Shown: piece after piece, positions 10,695-21,085 of the stretch
Layout: the number at the start of each line of letters is the position of its first letter
Position numbering within the stretch: the stretch's first letter is position 1
Source: Anthoceros angustus
Lineage: Eukaryota > Streptophyta > Anthocerotopsida > Anthocerotales > Anthocerotaceae
Assembly (NCBI GenBank): GCA_010909165.1
Contig: VJWM01000025.1
Location: 124,001-188,000 of the forward strand
DNA length: 64,000 nucleotides
Direction: 5' to 3'
The notes under the pieces: generated by a model
What the model was told of the DNA's origin: nothing
What the model saw: the letters and a program-made list of their open reading frames with translations, nothing else
The model's database searches: none
Translations under genes and position numbers: made by a program

Positions 10695-11783
10695 GACGAG
10701 GGTTATGTGGCAAAGTCCAAGAGCTTGGTACAAGCGGATTGTGAAATACTTGAAGAAATTAGGATTTCTTCAATCCCCCGCAAATAGCAATGACTTTTAC
10801 CTCTCTCAGGGTGGTCTCTTTGTCATTCTGGTATTGTATGTGGATGACTTTGTCCTTCTTCGTAATAGCACTCCACTGCTTCAGAAGGTGAAGACTATGT
10901 TTCATGTTGAGTTCAAGATAATGGATCAAGGCACTCGTCAGTTCTGTTTGGGCATACAAATTTTGCATCACTGGGTTGCTGGCCAGATCATTCTTTATCA
11001 AACTAAGTATATCAAGGAAATTATGAAAGGATTCCATATGGATGAGGCCCAACCTATTTCGATGCCCTCTGCAATGGGGGAAAAGCTTAGTGTTGAGCAG
11101 GCTCCTCAAAGTGTAGTTGACTTGAAGGACATGTCCGTTGTTCCTTATGCAGAGGCCGTTGGCTGTTTAATCTTTCTAGCCAATTGGACACGACCGTATA
11201 TTAGCTACAGTGTGAGCATGGTTTCCCAATTTTTGAAGCAGCCAGGGTGATCACATTGGACAGCCGTCAAGCGTATATATCGCCATCTTAAGGGCACCAT
11301 CTCCTATGGACTATACTATGCAACAAGTGGGAGCAAGTCTTGTCTTTATTACTAACCCCATTTGCAGATGCCGATTGGGCTTTGAATGCTGACACTAGGA
11401 AGAGTATGTTTGCCTATCGCTTCATTCTGGCCTCTGGATTTGTTAGCTGGAGCTGCTAGAAGCATGCCTCTCTTGCCTTGTCTTCTACTAAAGTCAAGTA
11501 CAAAGCCTTGACAGATGCTTGCAAGGAGATAGAGTGGGAGGGTCAATTCCTTGATTCAGTTAATCAGCCTCAACCCGATCCCACTAACTTGTTTTGTGAT
11601 AACATGGGGGCAATAGCTCTAGTTTCTAACCCTAGGTTCCATGCTAGAACTAAACACATTGACCTTTATCACCATTACATTATGGATGTTGCTGAAAGAG
11701 GAATAGTTAAGGTGAAGTACATTAGCACAAAAGATAACACTACGGATATTTTTACCAAGGCCCTTGTTAAGATGAAGCACTAG
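10695..11783 (+). pseudogene. Ty1-copia reverse transcriptase/RNase H remnant
   Basis: The frame opens at QSPRAWYKRIVKYLKKLGF, followed by YVDDFVLL (the RT catalytic YVDD), FCLGIQI, QTKYIKEIM and WTRPYISYSVSMVSQFL. After a TGA at 11248-11250 the RNase H part continues in other frames: STKVKYKALTDACKEIEW and ARTKHIDLYHHYI, then DNTTDIFTKAL. Everything upstream of the RT core is missing, and about 10 residues (KKALYGLK in the family) are lost just before QSPRAW. This is the 3' end of a copia pol gene, plus strand, dead by truncation and stops. Confidence 0.88.
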
Positions 11784-12553
11784 AGTCTCCAGGTCTTAGG
11801 CAGTCCCATCTTTAATCTAGCCACCTAGTTAATGCAGCCATCAGGATGATCGCTTACAAAAATTTGATAGGTTTCAGCGTGAAGTTATACTAGGCGTAAA
11901 CTTCTTAGCCTGCTAGTTGCCTTCTCTTGAGTTTGTTAACACATTTAAGGCATCCTTGGTCAGTACAGAGTTTTGTTAGTTAAACCATATGCAGACAACT
12001 AGTCACTTCAGTAGATGAAGCACCATGCTGATATTTAAGCGTGAATTGACAGTTTTTAGGCTTAACTTGAGAACTTTAGTGCAGAAACTACTTAGGTACT
12101 TTTAGAAACTAGATTTGCTTAGTTACCTTCCAATGATAGCGCGTGCACCTCAGGCACCACCCATTCTTCTCATTGTGCATCCAGAGCGTGAAGGTCTTGG
12201 ATGTCCTGTTCTAAGTGGTCAATCTGTCTTCTTATCACACCCTGAATTTGTTCCTTGTCCTCTTTGAAGTGTCTTTGCCCATACCACACATCTGGATTAT
12301 GTTTAGGGTCAAAATACATAGGACCTCTACGAGGTTTGTCCATAGTGGATCCAAGTGTCAGGTGGTGACCTAGGAGGATGAAATGCGATTAGGGGGGGCA
12401 GCATACTCTTTGTAGGAACAGGTCGTGGAGCTGATGTAGTTGGAGCTTGGGGATTTGTGATTCTGTGTGGAATGTCTTCAGCCTCTACATGTATGCACAT
12501 CAAGATGTTAGCATTTCCCAAACAGGTTATTTTGTCATCAAGTGATGAGTCAG

Positions 12554-12627
12554 TGAGCTATGAGCTATCAGGCTATGAGCTATCAGGCTATGGGCTACAG
12601 GCTATGAGCTACAAGCTATCAGCTATT
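12554..12627 (+). repeat. minisatellite based on TATGAGCTATCAGGC
   Basis: About five degenerate copies of a 12-15-base unit (TATGAGCTATCAGGC, TATGGGCTACAGGC, TATGAGCTACAAGC). The unit is partly self-complementary (AGCTATGAGCT). The surrounding 11800-13260 has no other supported feature; a 91-codon minus-strand ORF at 12794-13069 has no recognisable motif. Confidence 0.75.
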
Positions 12628-13263
12628 GACATATGCATAGGATCACCACGCGGCTACTTCACAGGACCTAGCGCACCTAAGGTAGCAAAGTGAAACATGG
12701 TTAGACAATAGGTTTTTCTGGTAGCCTAGGCGACAGATTGCAGCCGTTCTTCCTACATACTAGTTTCCTTGTTAGTCGCGCTCTCATTGGTCTCTACGTG
12801 AGTGCGTTAGCGAGGGCCAAACACTGACGATTCAGGCTACAAGCTTGGATTGTGAAGATGCGCGTGCCTTGATGAGGATGGGCGACTTCTCCTCCATACC
12901 GCGCCACACTCACTTCCTGTAGATTCTGCCGAGAGGGTCTGCCCAGCAAGGTTGCCCCTGGCCGCGTATCCTCTCGTCGATGCATGGCGCTACCGCGCCG
13001 CCCTTTATCCACAAATATTCGCGCTTCACCGCAGTTTAGGGCGTCACCGCGCACTTCATCCCCATCCACACATTCGCTAATTGTTCGTTTTGGCGGGCCA
13101 TCGTAGTTATGTCGACATTAATGGCCATCAACCCCCATCAATCCCGACATTGACATGGCCTTTCGCATGTCTATGGGTATATAATTTTTTTTTACTACTA
13201 CCTACCACTATTTTCCATTAATTACTTCTAATAATTTGGTAATTTATAATAACTTGCCTAGGT

Positions 13264-13273
13264 TAAGTGGGAG
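13264..13273 (+). other. probable copia polypurine tract and start of 3' LTR
   Basis: TAAGTGGGAG followed by TGTCACA is the usual copia junction of polypurine tract and LTR start. It lies 1.5 kb after the RNase H remnant on the same strand. The right end of this LTR was not located; 13274-13840 is probably LTR plus unknown sequence. Confidence 0.5.
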
Positions 13274-14089
13274 TGTCACAAATGAGGGGTTAGTTTAACC
13301 TATCAGTTATTATTTATTTAATTAACTTAGGGTTATTGGTGAACAGACAACACACAAGTACATAAAACAATTTTGTAACTCTTTTTAATTGCATCTTGCT
13401 TGGTTATGCAATTTGCTTAGAGCTTCCGCTAATAAATTTATAAATAACAAGCCGGAATTGAGACCTAGAACTACCTATCTAGGCCCTCGAGCGGCTTCCA
13501 TTTATATCAGGTTTACTGTAATTAACGGAATTAATACAGCCAAAAATAACTCTAGTGGCCAAAACCCTAACATGTCTAGGTGGCTATGTCGACGTGTATT
13601 TCTTACTGCATACTTACCAGAAATTATCAAAAAAAGGGAAGAAATTGGAGCGTATGGAAACATGTCTGGCGTGGTAATAGAGCAAGAACTGTGGTGGGCA
13701 GGGTTGGTATGCTTGTTTATGTCTACTATAACACTAGAGTGTTAAAACAACACAATGCTACTATTGAACGATTGGGAGGATAGGATGGCATACTTAGAAA
13801 GTCTTAAACCTGTACAAGTGGTTGGCATGGTGCCCTTGGTTGCGTTTTCCCCCTTTGTTTTTGTAGTAAATGGGTTTTTCCCAATTCTTTTTTATAATAA
13901 AGTCTTCTTTCCTCTTCTCTACAAGTGGTTGCAGAAAGTGGCATGGAAGATGTTCGCTATGGTGACATGGAGGACAATGAGGAAGGGCAGTTTACATTTC
14001 AGGAGCAGCTCTAGACGAAATTATGAAGAAGGGGAATCTACCTCCATTTTGAGCTTACAAGTTTATTTTGATGCATGTTTACTTGAAAT

Positions 14090-14340
14090 TATAATATTTT
14101 AAATAAAAACTATATGTTACTAATACATGTGTTACAAATTATATGTATACTAATTTTATTTACCTGAAATCTTGGTATTTTAAAATTACTATATATTATT
14201 ATATATTATATAAATTACATATTTATTATAATTAAAATTTTTATATCAATTATATATGCCATATAATTTTACCAAATTTACAGATATAAACTAATAATTT
14301 GGTACGATGTACGTGTAATAAAAAATATATCCTTATGGAC
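14090..14340. other. very A+T-rich block
   Basis: Almost only A and T with TATATTATTATATATTATAT-like words, between the T-rich repeat (13844-13915) and PPR copy B. No ORF. It could be a matrix-attachment-like or simply degenerate region; no function is claimed. Confidence 0.6.
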
Positions 14341-15003
14341 CCCTTACTGAGAGGTATCGGTAATTATATCGTAATTTATGGTGATCATATAAGATGTGAA
14401 AAAGGTGAATTGTAATGCCACAAGCGAAAACATGGCAGACAACGTGCCAACGTGCCATAATGGGCATCGGGGAACATAATTGGCCGGTATGACCGTTGAC
14501 GGTTCCCGGCCCAATTCGGACAGGTCTACCACCCCCCTCCCCATTTGCCCGTCCCCACCTCGCTGGCCCGTGAGACTAAACCCTAAACCCCAGACTACCT
14601 CCTGCACCAGCCTGCAACGGTCTGGGGCACCCACAAACACCACCAACTTCGGGACGGCATAATCCGCACTGAGGCCAAGGAAACTCCCATTATATTGCTC
14701 AGGCTCCGGCATTGGAGGCAGCTCGTATGGTGTGGTCACGCACAGTACCTGGGCATCCTGGCCTAGTTTGTTGGCAGACTCATTTTCTGACGGCGGTCCG
14801 AGAACGATGACCACAGTATGGCAACCGGAGCCGTTGTGGACCCAACAAAGGGCATCCGGTGTGTATACCTTCGGGAGGGAACCCCTGGCAAACAAAGCCT
14901 CCAGGTGCAGCAGTGTAAGGAGCCCGGCGTTTCCACTTCCGAGAACGTGTGTGGTCAGGGACGGGTTTTCCAGCGATGCCAGTCGTTGCCAGGAGCAGGA
15001 ACA

Positions 15004-15174
15004 GGAGCACTTGTGGCAACAACTTTTTCTGGAGCCTACCATGTCGTGGGACAACAGACGAGATACGAAGAGCTCCCGTTCGCCTCACTTCCGGCGAAAG
15101 GGGTCCGGCGAGGTGCTGTGGTTAAACAACATGTGTAAGCCAGCTCGGGTTGATGAGGAGCTCGCTTCCTTGGA
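15004..15174 (+). other. PDF motif 1 of PPR copy B
   Basis: Encodes EHLWQQLFLEPTMSWDNR, SPHFRRKGSGEVLWL and KPARVDEELASLD. Compared with motif 2 it has diverged: SW for WW and PHF for PDF. It is in the same frame as the second motif and the PPR repeats. Confidence 0.6.
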
Positions 15175-15358
15175 TGTGCGGATGGGTCACGGTCCCTCTC
15201 CTTCCAAGTCGAGCACTCCAGATAATCCTGAACCTGGGAGGCGTGCAGAATCGGAAATGTGCTTGAAGGGCAGCAGTGTAAGGAGCCCAGCTCTTCCACT
15301 TGCAAGAAAACGTATGGCTGGGGACAGGATTTCCAACGATGGTCGTCGCCAGGAGCAA

Positions 15359-15528
15359 GAGCACTTGTGGCAACTATTTTTTCTGGACCCTACCATGTGG
15401 TGGGATAACAGACGAGACAAGAAGAGCTCCCGTTCGCCTGACTTCCGGCGGAAGGGGTCGGGCGAGGTGTTGTGCCTAAGCAACATGTTCAAGCCAGCTT
15501 GGGTTGATGAGCAGCTCATTTCCTTGGA
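15359..15528 (+). other. PDF motif 2 of PPR copy B
   Basis: Encodes EHLWQLFFLDPTMWWDNR, SPDFRRKGSGEVLCL and KPAWVDEQLISLD. It is the better-preserved PDF motif. The motif plus its Ser/Pro/Glu linker forms a repeated unit of about 115 codons (starting SSVRSPAxPL at about 14917 and 15273), matching the one-to-three tandem PDF motifs known in OSB proteins. Confidence 0.65.
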
Positions 15529-16030
15529 TATCCAGATGGGCCATGGTGCCTCTCCTTCCGAGTCCAGCTCTCGGGATAAGCCTGAACCTGGGAGGCGTGC
15601 AGGATCGGAAATGGGCGTCGTTTCTGCTGTAACCGTGAGCACGTTGTGCCAGCAGAGGAAGCTTTCAGAGGCCGTTGGAGCCCTAGAATCTCTGGCGCAG
15701 GCAGACTCTGCTATTTCTCTGTCTCTGGTTTGCACTGTGCTGAAGCTGTGTACAGCTAAGAAGAATTTGGTTATGGGGCGACGGGTTCATGATCTCAGTG
15801 TCAAACTTGGGTACGAGTCGAATGCATACTTGGGGAACCATATCTTGCGCATGTATGCATGTGGAGGAAGGCTAGAGGAGGCCATGGATGTGCTCACCAG
15901 AGTGGGGAAACCGGATGCCTATATGTGGTCTTCCATAATCTCCGCATACGCTAAGCATGGGAAACCTAGTGAGGCAGTACAATTGTACCATCAGATGCGT
16001 AGGTCAGGAGTGAAGGCGGATAATCACGTC

Positions 16031-17795
16031 TTTGTAGCTGCCCTTCAAGCTTGTGCATTTGCTGCCGACTTGGAATCTGGCAGAACTGTGCACCGCGATG
16101 TGTTGCACAGTGGCATTGCTACTGACTTGTTTGTTGACAACTGCCTGGTGGACATGTATGCAAAATGTGGGAACTGAAGATGCACGCCAGGTTTTTGACA
16201 GCATGGCCACAAAGGATGTGGTGACATGGAATGCCCTGATATCTGGGTATGCAAAATGTGGTGAACTGAAGATGCACGCCAGCTTTTTGACAGCATGCAC
16301 AAAGGATGTGGTGACATGGAATGCCCTGATAGCTGGGTATGCAGCAGCAAGGGGGACATGAGGCGCTTGTTCTGTATGGACAAATGGAGCAGGAGGGCCT
16401 CATTTTGGCTAACCATGTTACTTTTGCTTGCCTTCTGAAGGCCTGTGCAAGCACTGGTGCCTTACAGAAGGGCAGGCAGCTGCACTCACAGATTGTCGAA
16501 AGAGGACTGCTGGATGACGTAGTGGTGGGCACCTGCCTGGTGGACATGTATGCAAAATGTGGTGAACTGGAAGATGCACGCCAGGTTTTTGACAGCATGA
16601 ACACAAAGAATGTGGTGACATGGACCCCTGATATCTGGTTATGGTACTTGTGATGAAGGTCACAAGGCACTAGCTTGTTTTGAGGAGATGTTAGTTGCGG
16701 GCATTCAGCCGGATGGTGCTACTTTAACTTGCCTTCTAGTAGCATGCAGTCATGAGGACTGGTCCAGAGGGTCGCAAGCACTTTGATTCCATGGCTGAAC
16801 AGCATGGCATCAAACCTACTATTGAGCATTACACCTGCATGATTGATCTTCTTGGGCGTGCAGGCCATTTAGATGAGGCAGAGAAGATGCTATTATTGAG
16901 GGCCAAAGTGTTGTGGGCTTGATGACTTTGTTGAATGCCTGCAAAAGTCACGGGGATAAGAGAGGGCGATGTGGTGTTTTGAAAGCATTGTTAGGCTGGA
17001 CCCCAGCGCCCGCCTATGTGCTCATGGCCAATGCCTATGCAGATGCAGGTAGGTGGACCGATGTAGACAGGATTGAAACACAGAGAATGGTAGCAGGAGC
17101 TAACAAGAAACCTGCAGTGGCGACCATTGAGGTGAATAAGGAGGTACAGATTTCTGGTGGGAGAAAGGAGAGAGGATATTGCAAAGGTGGAGAGCACGAA
17201 TGCACGTCTGAAGCAGGAAGGAGGCCATGTACCTCACACAAAGTTGGTGTTGAAGCCAGTGTGTGAGAAGGAAAAGGAAGATGTGCTTTGTGGGCATGCT
17301 GAGAAGCTAGCTCTGGCGTTTGGTCTCTGAACACTCCAGTGGGACACCTCTGGTGGTAACGAAGAATCTACGCATGTGCAGTGACTGCCACAGTTCCACG
17401 GAGATCATGTCAAGGCTTGAACAGAGAGACATTGTTGTAAGGGATGGGTACCGTTTGCATCGATTCGCTAATGGTTGTTGCAGTTGTAAGGCCGGCCGTG
17501 AGAAGAGGCGAGTTTTCAAGTGTGTGCGCCCTGGGCTGGGATCACAGCGCTAGGCTAGCCTTTTCCCTTTGGGTGCGTGAGTGGGGATGGAATGATAAAA
17601 CGGTACATACCACCACCTAAAAGAATCCATGTTCTCAAAAGCCTTTTCATTCCGCCTGGGGTCGCACTGGGCTGCAGTGCGAGATATAGAATCCGGAACC
17701 GGAGTTTGTAGATGCTTCACTCTGGCGTGCCAAAGTGTGCGGCCTGGCGTGCCGCGCAGGATCTAATCGTTGTTAGCCAACGCTTGAAAGCGCGC
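16031..17795 (+). repeat. tandem duplication unit 1 (PPR 3' half plus 3' flank)
   Basis: Starts at TTTGTAG inside the PPR frame (16031-16037) and runs through the DYW end and about 300 bases of 3' flank to the next TTTGTAG (17796-17802). It is 1765 bp long. Its coding part carries many small losses relative to unit 2, while its 3' flank (17492-17795) is essentially identical to that of unit 2. Confidence 0.85.
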
Positions 17796-19295
17796 TTTGT
17801 AGCTGCCCTTCAAGCTTGTGCATTGCTGCCGACTTGGAATCTGGCAGAAAAGTGCACTGTGATGTTGCACAGTGGCATTGCTACTGACTTGTTTGTTGAC
17901 AACTGCCTGGTGGACATGTATGCAAAATGTGGGAAAATGAAAGATGCACGTCGGGCCTTTGACAGCATGGCCACCAAGGATGTGGTGACATGGAATGCCC
18001 TGATATCCGGGTATGCAAAATGTGGTGACCTGAAAGATGCACGCCAGCTTTTTGACAGCATGGACTCAAAGAACGTGGTGACATGGAATGCCCTGATAGC
18101 TGGGTATGAACAGCAAGGGCAGGGACACGAGGCCCTTGTTCTGTATGGACAAATGGAGCATGAAGGTCTCATTTTGGCTAACCATGTTACTTTTGCATCC
18201 CTTCTGAAGGCGTGTGGAAGCAGCGGTGCCTTACAGAAGGGCAGGCAGCTGCACTCACAGATTGTGGAAAGAGGACTGCTGGACGACGTAGTGGTGGGCA
18301 CCTGCCTGGTGGACATGTATGCAAAATGTGGTGAACTGGAAGATGCACGACAGGTTTTTGACAGCATGAGAACAAAGAATGTGGTGACATGGACCACCCT
18401 GATATCTGCGTACGGTACTTGTGATGAAGGTCACAAGGCACTAGCTTGTTTTGAGGAGATGTTAGTTGCGGGCATTCAGCCGGATGGTGCTACTTTAACT
18501 TGCCTTCTAGTAGCATGCAGTCATGAGGGACTAGTCCAGGAGGGTCGCAAGCACTTTGATTCCATGGCTGAAGAGCATGGCATCAAACCTACTATTGAGC
18601 ATTACACCTGCATGATTGATCTTCTTGGGCGTGCAGGCCATTTAGAGGAGGCAGAGAAGCTGCTATTATCATTTGAGGGCGAAAGTCATGTTGTGGGCTT
18701 GATGACTTTGTTGAATGCTTGCAAAAGTCACGGGGATTTAAAGAGGGCGATGTGGTGTTTTGAAAGAATTGTTAGACTGGACCCCCTGGAGACGCCCGCC
18801 TATCTGCTCATGGCCAAGGCGTATGCAGATGCAGGTAGGTGGAGCGATGTAGACAGGATTGAAAGACTGAGAATGGCCGTAGGAGCTAATAAGAAATCTG
18901 CAGTGGCGAGCATCGAGGTGAATAAGGAGGTGCACAGATTTTCGGTTGGAGAAAGGAGAGAGGATATTGCAGTGAAGGTGGAGAGCACGAATGCACGGCT
19001 GAAGCAGGAAGGAGGCCATGTACCTCAAACGAAGTTGGTGTTGAAGCCAGTGTGTGAGAAGGAAAAGGAAGAAGTGCTTTGTGGGCATGCTGAAAAACTG
19101 GCTCTGGCGTTTGGTCTCCTGAACACTCCAAGTGGAACTTGTCTGGTGGTAACGAAGAATCTACGCATGTGCAGTGACTGTCACAGTTCAACGGAGATCA
19201 TGTCAAGGATTGAAAAGAGAGACATTGTTGTACGGGACGGGTACCGTTTGCATCGATTCGCTAATGGTTGTTGCAGTTGTAAGGGCCGGCCGTGA
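17712..19295 (+). CDS. PPR copy C: PPR-E-DYW(KP/GRP) protein, 5'-truncated, open
   Basis: A 527-residue open frame, plus strand. Residues 1-30 (MLHSGVPKCAAWRAAQDLIV...) are not PPR: they come from the duplicated 3' flank and occur identically at 19506-19595. PPR motifs start at FVAALQAC (about residue 31) and include MYAKCGKMKDARRAFDSM, VVTWNALISGYAKCG and GALQKGRQLHSQIVERG. E-type motifs follow to about residue 400, then KKSAVASIEV (KPAxA with Pro to Ser), HAEKLALAFG (HxE, about 459), CSDCH and CCSCKGRP. In the family the C-terminal domain is a zinc-dependent cytidine-deaminase-like editing domain of organelles; KPAxA/GRP versions are linked to U-to-C editing. There is no PDF motif and no obvious transit peptide, so it may be untranslated or mistargeted although open. 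The start is the first ATG in frame and may not be used. Confidence 0.75.
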   Translation: MLHSGVPKCAAWRAAQDLIVVSQRLKARFVAALQACALLPTWNLAEKCTVMLHSGIATDLFVDNCLVDMYAKCGKMKDARRAFDSMATKDVVTWNALISGYAKCGDLKDARQLFDSMDSKNVVTWNALIAGYEQQGQGHEALVLYGQMEHEGLILANHVTFASLLKACGSSGALQKGRQLHSQIVERGLLDDVVVGTCLVDMYAKCGELEDARQVFDSMRTKNVVTWTTLISAYGTCDEGHKALACFEEMLVAGIQPDGATLTCLLVACSHEGLVQEGRKHFDSMAEEHGIKPTIEHYTCMIDLLGRAGHLEEAEKLLLSFEGESHVVGLMTLLNACKSHGDLKRAMWCFERIVRLDPLETPAYLLMAKAYADAGRWSDVDRIERLRMAVGANKKSAVASIEVNKEVHRFSVGERREDIAVKVESTNARLKQEGGHVPQTKLVLKPVCEKEKEEVLCGHAEKLALAFGLLNTPSGTCLVVTKNLRMCSDCHSSTEIMSRIEKRDIVVRDGYRLHRFANGCCSCKGRP

Positions 19296-19589
19296 GAAGA
19301 GGCGAGTTTTCAAGTGTGTGCGCCCTGGGCTGGGATCACAGCGCTAGGCTAGCCTTTTCCCTTTGGGTGCGTGAGTGGGGATGGAATGATAAAACGGTAC
19401 ATACCACCACCTAAAAGAATCCATGTTCTCAAAAGCCTTTTCATTCCGCCTGGGGTCGCACTGGGCTGCAGTGCGAGATATAGAATCCGGAACCGGAGTT
19501 TGTAGATGCTTCACTCTGGCGTGCCAAAGTGTGCGGCCTGGCGTGCCGCGCAGGATCTAATCGTTGTTAGCCAACGCTTGAAAGCGCGC
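17796..19589 (+). repeat. tandem duplication unit 2
   Basis: 1794 bp, head-to-tail with unit 1. The junction lies at CTTTGTAG, a word present at both parental breakpoints (16029-16037 in the PPR frame and about 19588-19596 in the 3' flank). This fits a microhomology-mediated tandem duplication. Unit 2 ends where unique sequence before the dioxygenase begins. Confidence 0.85.
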
Positions 19590-19823
19590 TTTGTAGCGAG
19601 GCGCGCTTCCCTGGAAGCAGAATCTTGGCAATGGGAATGGCGACTTGGTCCCTATTATGCTCTTGTCGTGGCGCAGGCAATGGAAGGCCCACCTACAAAT
19701 GCCCCCTAGTTTGTCTAGGTCTTGGTGAATGTTCCAAGTGAAGGACACGAAGGACTTGAGGATTGTAGCAGTAGGCAGAGGCGAAGGCAAGGGCAAAGGC
19801 AATTGCAATCGCAAGCAGCAGCC

Positions 19824-21070
19824 ATGTCGCCTCCTGCTCTCAGCTGGGTAGAGAGTATGGAGTTTCCGACGGAGTCGAGTGCGAGGTGGAGCACGACAGA
19901 GAGGGCGCTGGTGGAGAGGACGCTGGACCTGGAAGGGCTGAATCCGTCCCCAGCCCGGCGCGCCCGGCTGGTGAAGCAGGCGGCCGCGGGAGCGGAGACT
20001 GGCATCTTCTATATCAAGAACTTCGGGGTGGACTTGGGCTTGCTGGACCAGGTCCGGCGAGAGGCGTACGCCTTCTTCGCCCAGCCGGCGGAGGAGAAGG
20101 CCAAGACGGTGGCCTACTTGCCCGTTCCCGACGGCCGCACCTACGGCTACTCCTTGGACGCCGGCGGCGTCTCCACAGCCGCAGCCGCAGCCGCAGCCCC
20201 CCGCCCGGCCCAGGTACAGGGAGGTGTACCGCGCGCGCCTCTTCCCGAATCCACCCGCCTCGAAAAGGCCTGGCCTCCGTCTTCGGCCATGGCCGGCTTC
20301 AGGGACAAAGTGGTGAAGTACGGGGAGCAGATGCGCGAGGCGGCGGAATTCGTGTCGGGCCTGCTCGCGGAGGGTTTGGGCCTGCCGCCCTCCTACTTGG
20401 CCGACACCTACGGGCCCGGACCCGAGGGTCCTCTGCTCATCAACCTCATGCTGGCCAACCTTCTGCCCAAGGGGCAGGCCACCAACCCGGCGGGCATGCA
20501 CACGCACTCCGACGCTAACCTCTTCAACTTGAACGTGTCCGACGGCGTCCGGGGCCTGCAGTTCCATGTGGGTGGGGAGTGGCTCACCACGCCGCCGCTC
20601 CTCGACTGCGCCCTTTTCGATGTCGGCGAGGACCTGGAGGTGTGTGTACCATCATCACTGCAACCTGCAACTGCCTCATCTTCTTCTTCTTCTTCTTCTT
20701 CTTCATATGCCTCCTGCCCGTGCCTGCCCTGCAGACCATCAGCAACGGCAGGTATCACGCGCCGTACCACAGAGTCGTGTCGGGGCCTCGACAGCGGGTG
20801 TCCGTGCTCACCACGTGCGATGTAGGGCGGGACGAGATCATCGGGCCCGCGCCGCACCTCATCGACCCTCATAATCCTGCTCGATATCGCACCAGACGGC
20901 AGGCCGACAGGGCCCACTCACGCATTCACACCTCCCAGAATTCTCTCAAGACGGACCGCACCAAAGCGAAGCTCGTCTTCGATCCCGCCCACCACCTGGA
21001 CCGCACCAACAACCTCTACGAAGGCGACGATGGCTTGCTCTACATCAACGGTGTGGAGGTGGTGTACTAG
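19824..21070 (+). CDS. 2-oxoglutarate/Fe(II)-dependent dioxygenase (two exons)
   Basis: Join 19824-20639 and 20735-21070, 383 residues, with a phase-0 GT-AG intron of 95 bases. A DIOX_N part (MEFPTESS..., GIFYIKNFGVDLGLLDQVRREAYAFFAQPAEEKAK) precedes the jelly-roll 2OG-FeII_Oxy domain. Iron ligands are visible as HSD in MHTHSDANLFNLN (exon 1) and His in YHAPYHRVV (exon 2), and the 2OG-binding RxS as RVS in GPRQRVSVLTT. The splice joins GEDLE to TISNGRYHAPYHRVV, the expected NGxYxSxxHR element. Length is usual for the plant DOXC class (about 350). Enzymes of this class oxidise small molecules in the cytosol, using 2-oxoglutarate and O2; the substrate cannot be told. The exon is G+C rich. An in-frame upstream ATG (19722) exists; 19824 is preferred for length and a better start context (GCAGCCATGTC). 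It looks intact. Confidence 0.9.
20676..20704 (+). repeat. (TTC)n microsatellite in the dioxygenase intron
   Basis: About nine TTC triplets form part of the pyrimidine-rich stretch before the acceptor TGCCCTGCAG. Length variation here could affect splicing efficiency, but that is inference. Confidence 0.85.
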
Positions 21071-21085
21071 CTGTAGCTTTGTACA

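Larger units (their letters stand above)
14808..17511 (+). pseudogene. PPR copy B: two PDF motifs plus PPR-DYW(KP/GRP), frameshifted 3' half
   Basis: An uninterrupted frame runs from ATG 14808 (MTTVWQPEPLWTQQ) to 16177. It holds two PDF motifs (about 15005-15174 and 15359-15528) separated by a Ser/Pro/Glu linker, then PPR motifs (STLCQQRKLSEAVGALESL, VHDLSVKLGY, NHILRMYACGGRLEEAMDV, MWSSIISAYAKHGKPSEAVQ). The frame fails at 16171 (GTGGGAACTGAAG, bases missing against copy C), and again near 16270, 16340, 16625, 16757, 16890, 16965 and 17330, always by small losses. NKKPAVATIEV (KPAxA) and HAEKLALAFG remain readable. The end is frameshifted by one lost G, so GRP is not reached. An in-frame GTG at 14732 could extend the N-terminus; ATG 14808 is preferred because copy A has the same start. 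The 3' half is unit 1 of a tandem duplication with copy C. Confidence 0.8.

Noticed and set aside
12794-13069. 91-codon minus-strand ORF as a gene
   Set aside because: No motif, no paralogue in the window, and it lies between copia remnant parts.
14344-15054. Minus-strand 236-codon ORF with an SSB-like phrase (VPKLVVFVGAP) near the PDF motifs, as a possible OB fold
   Set aside because: It is on the opposite strand to the PDF motifs, overlaps the conserved PPR 5' region in antisense, and copy A does not keep the frame. Probably chance.
20566-20917. Alternative frames over the dioxygenase exon 1/intron (Ser or Phe runs)
   Set aside because: They read through the (TTC)n stretch of a clear GT-AG intron; the spliced model restores the NGRYHAPYHRVV element.
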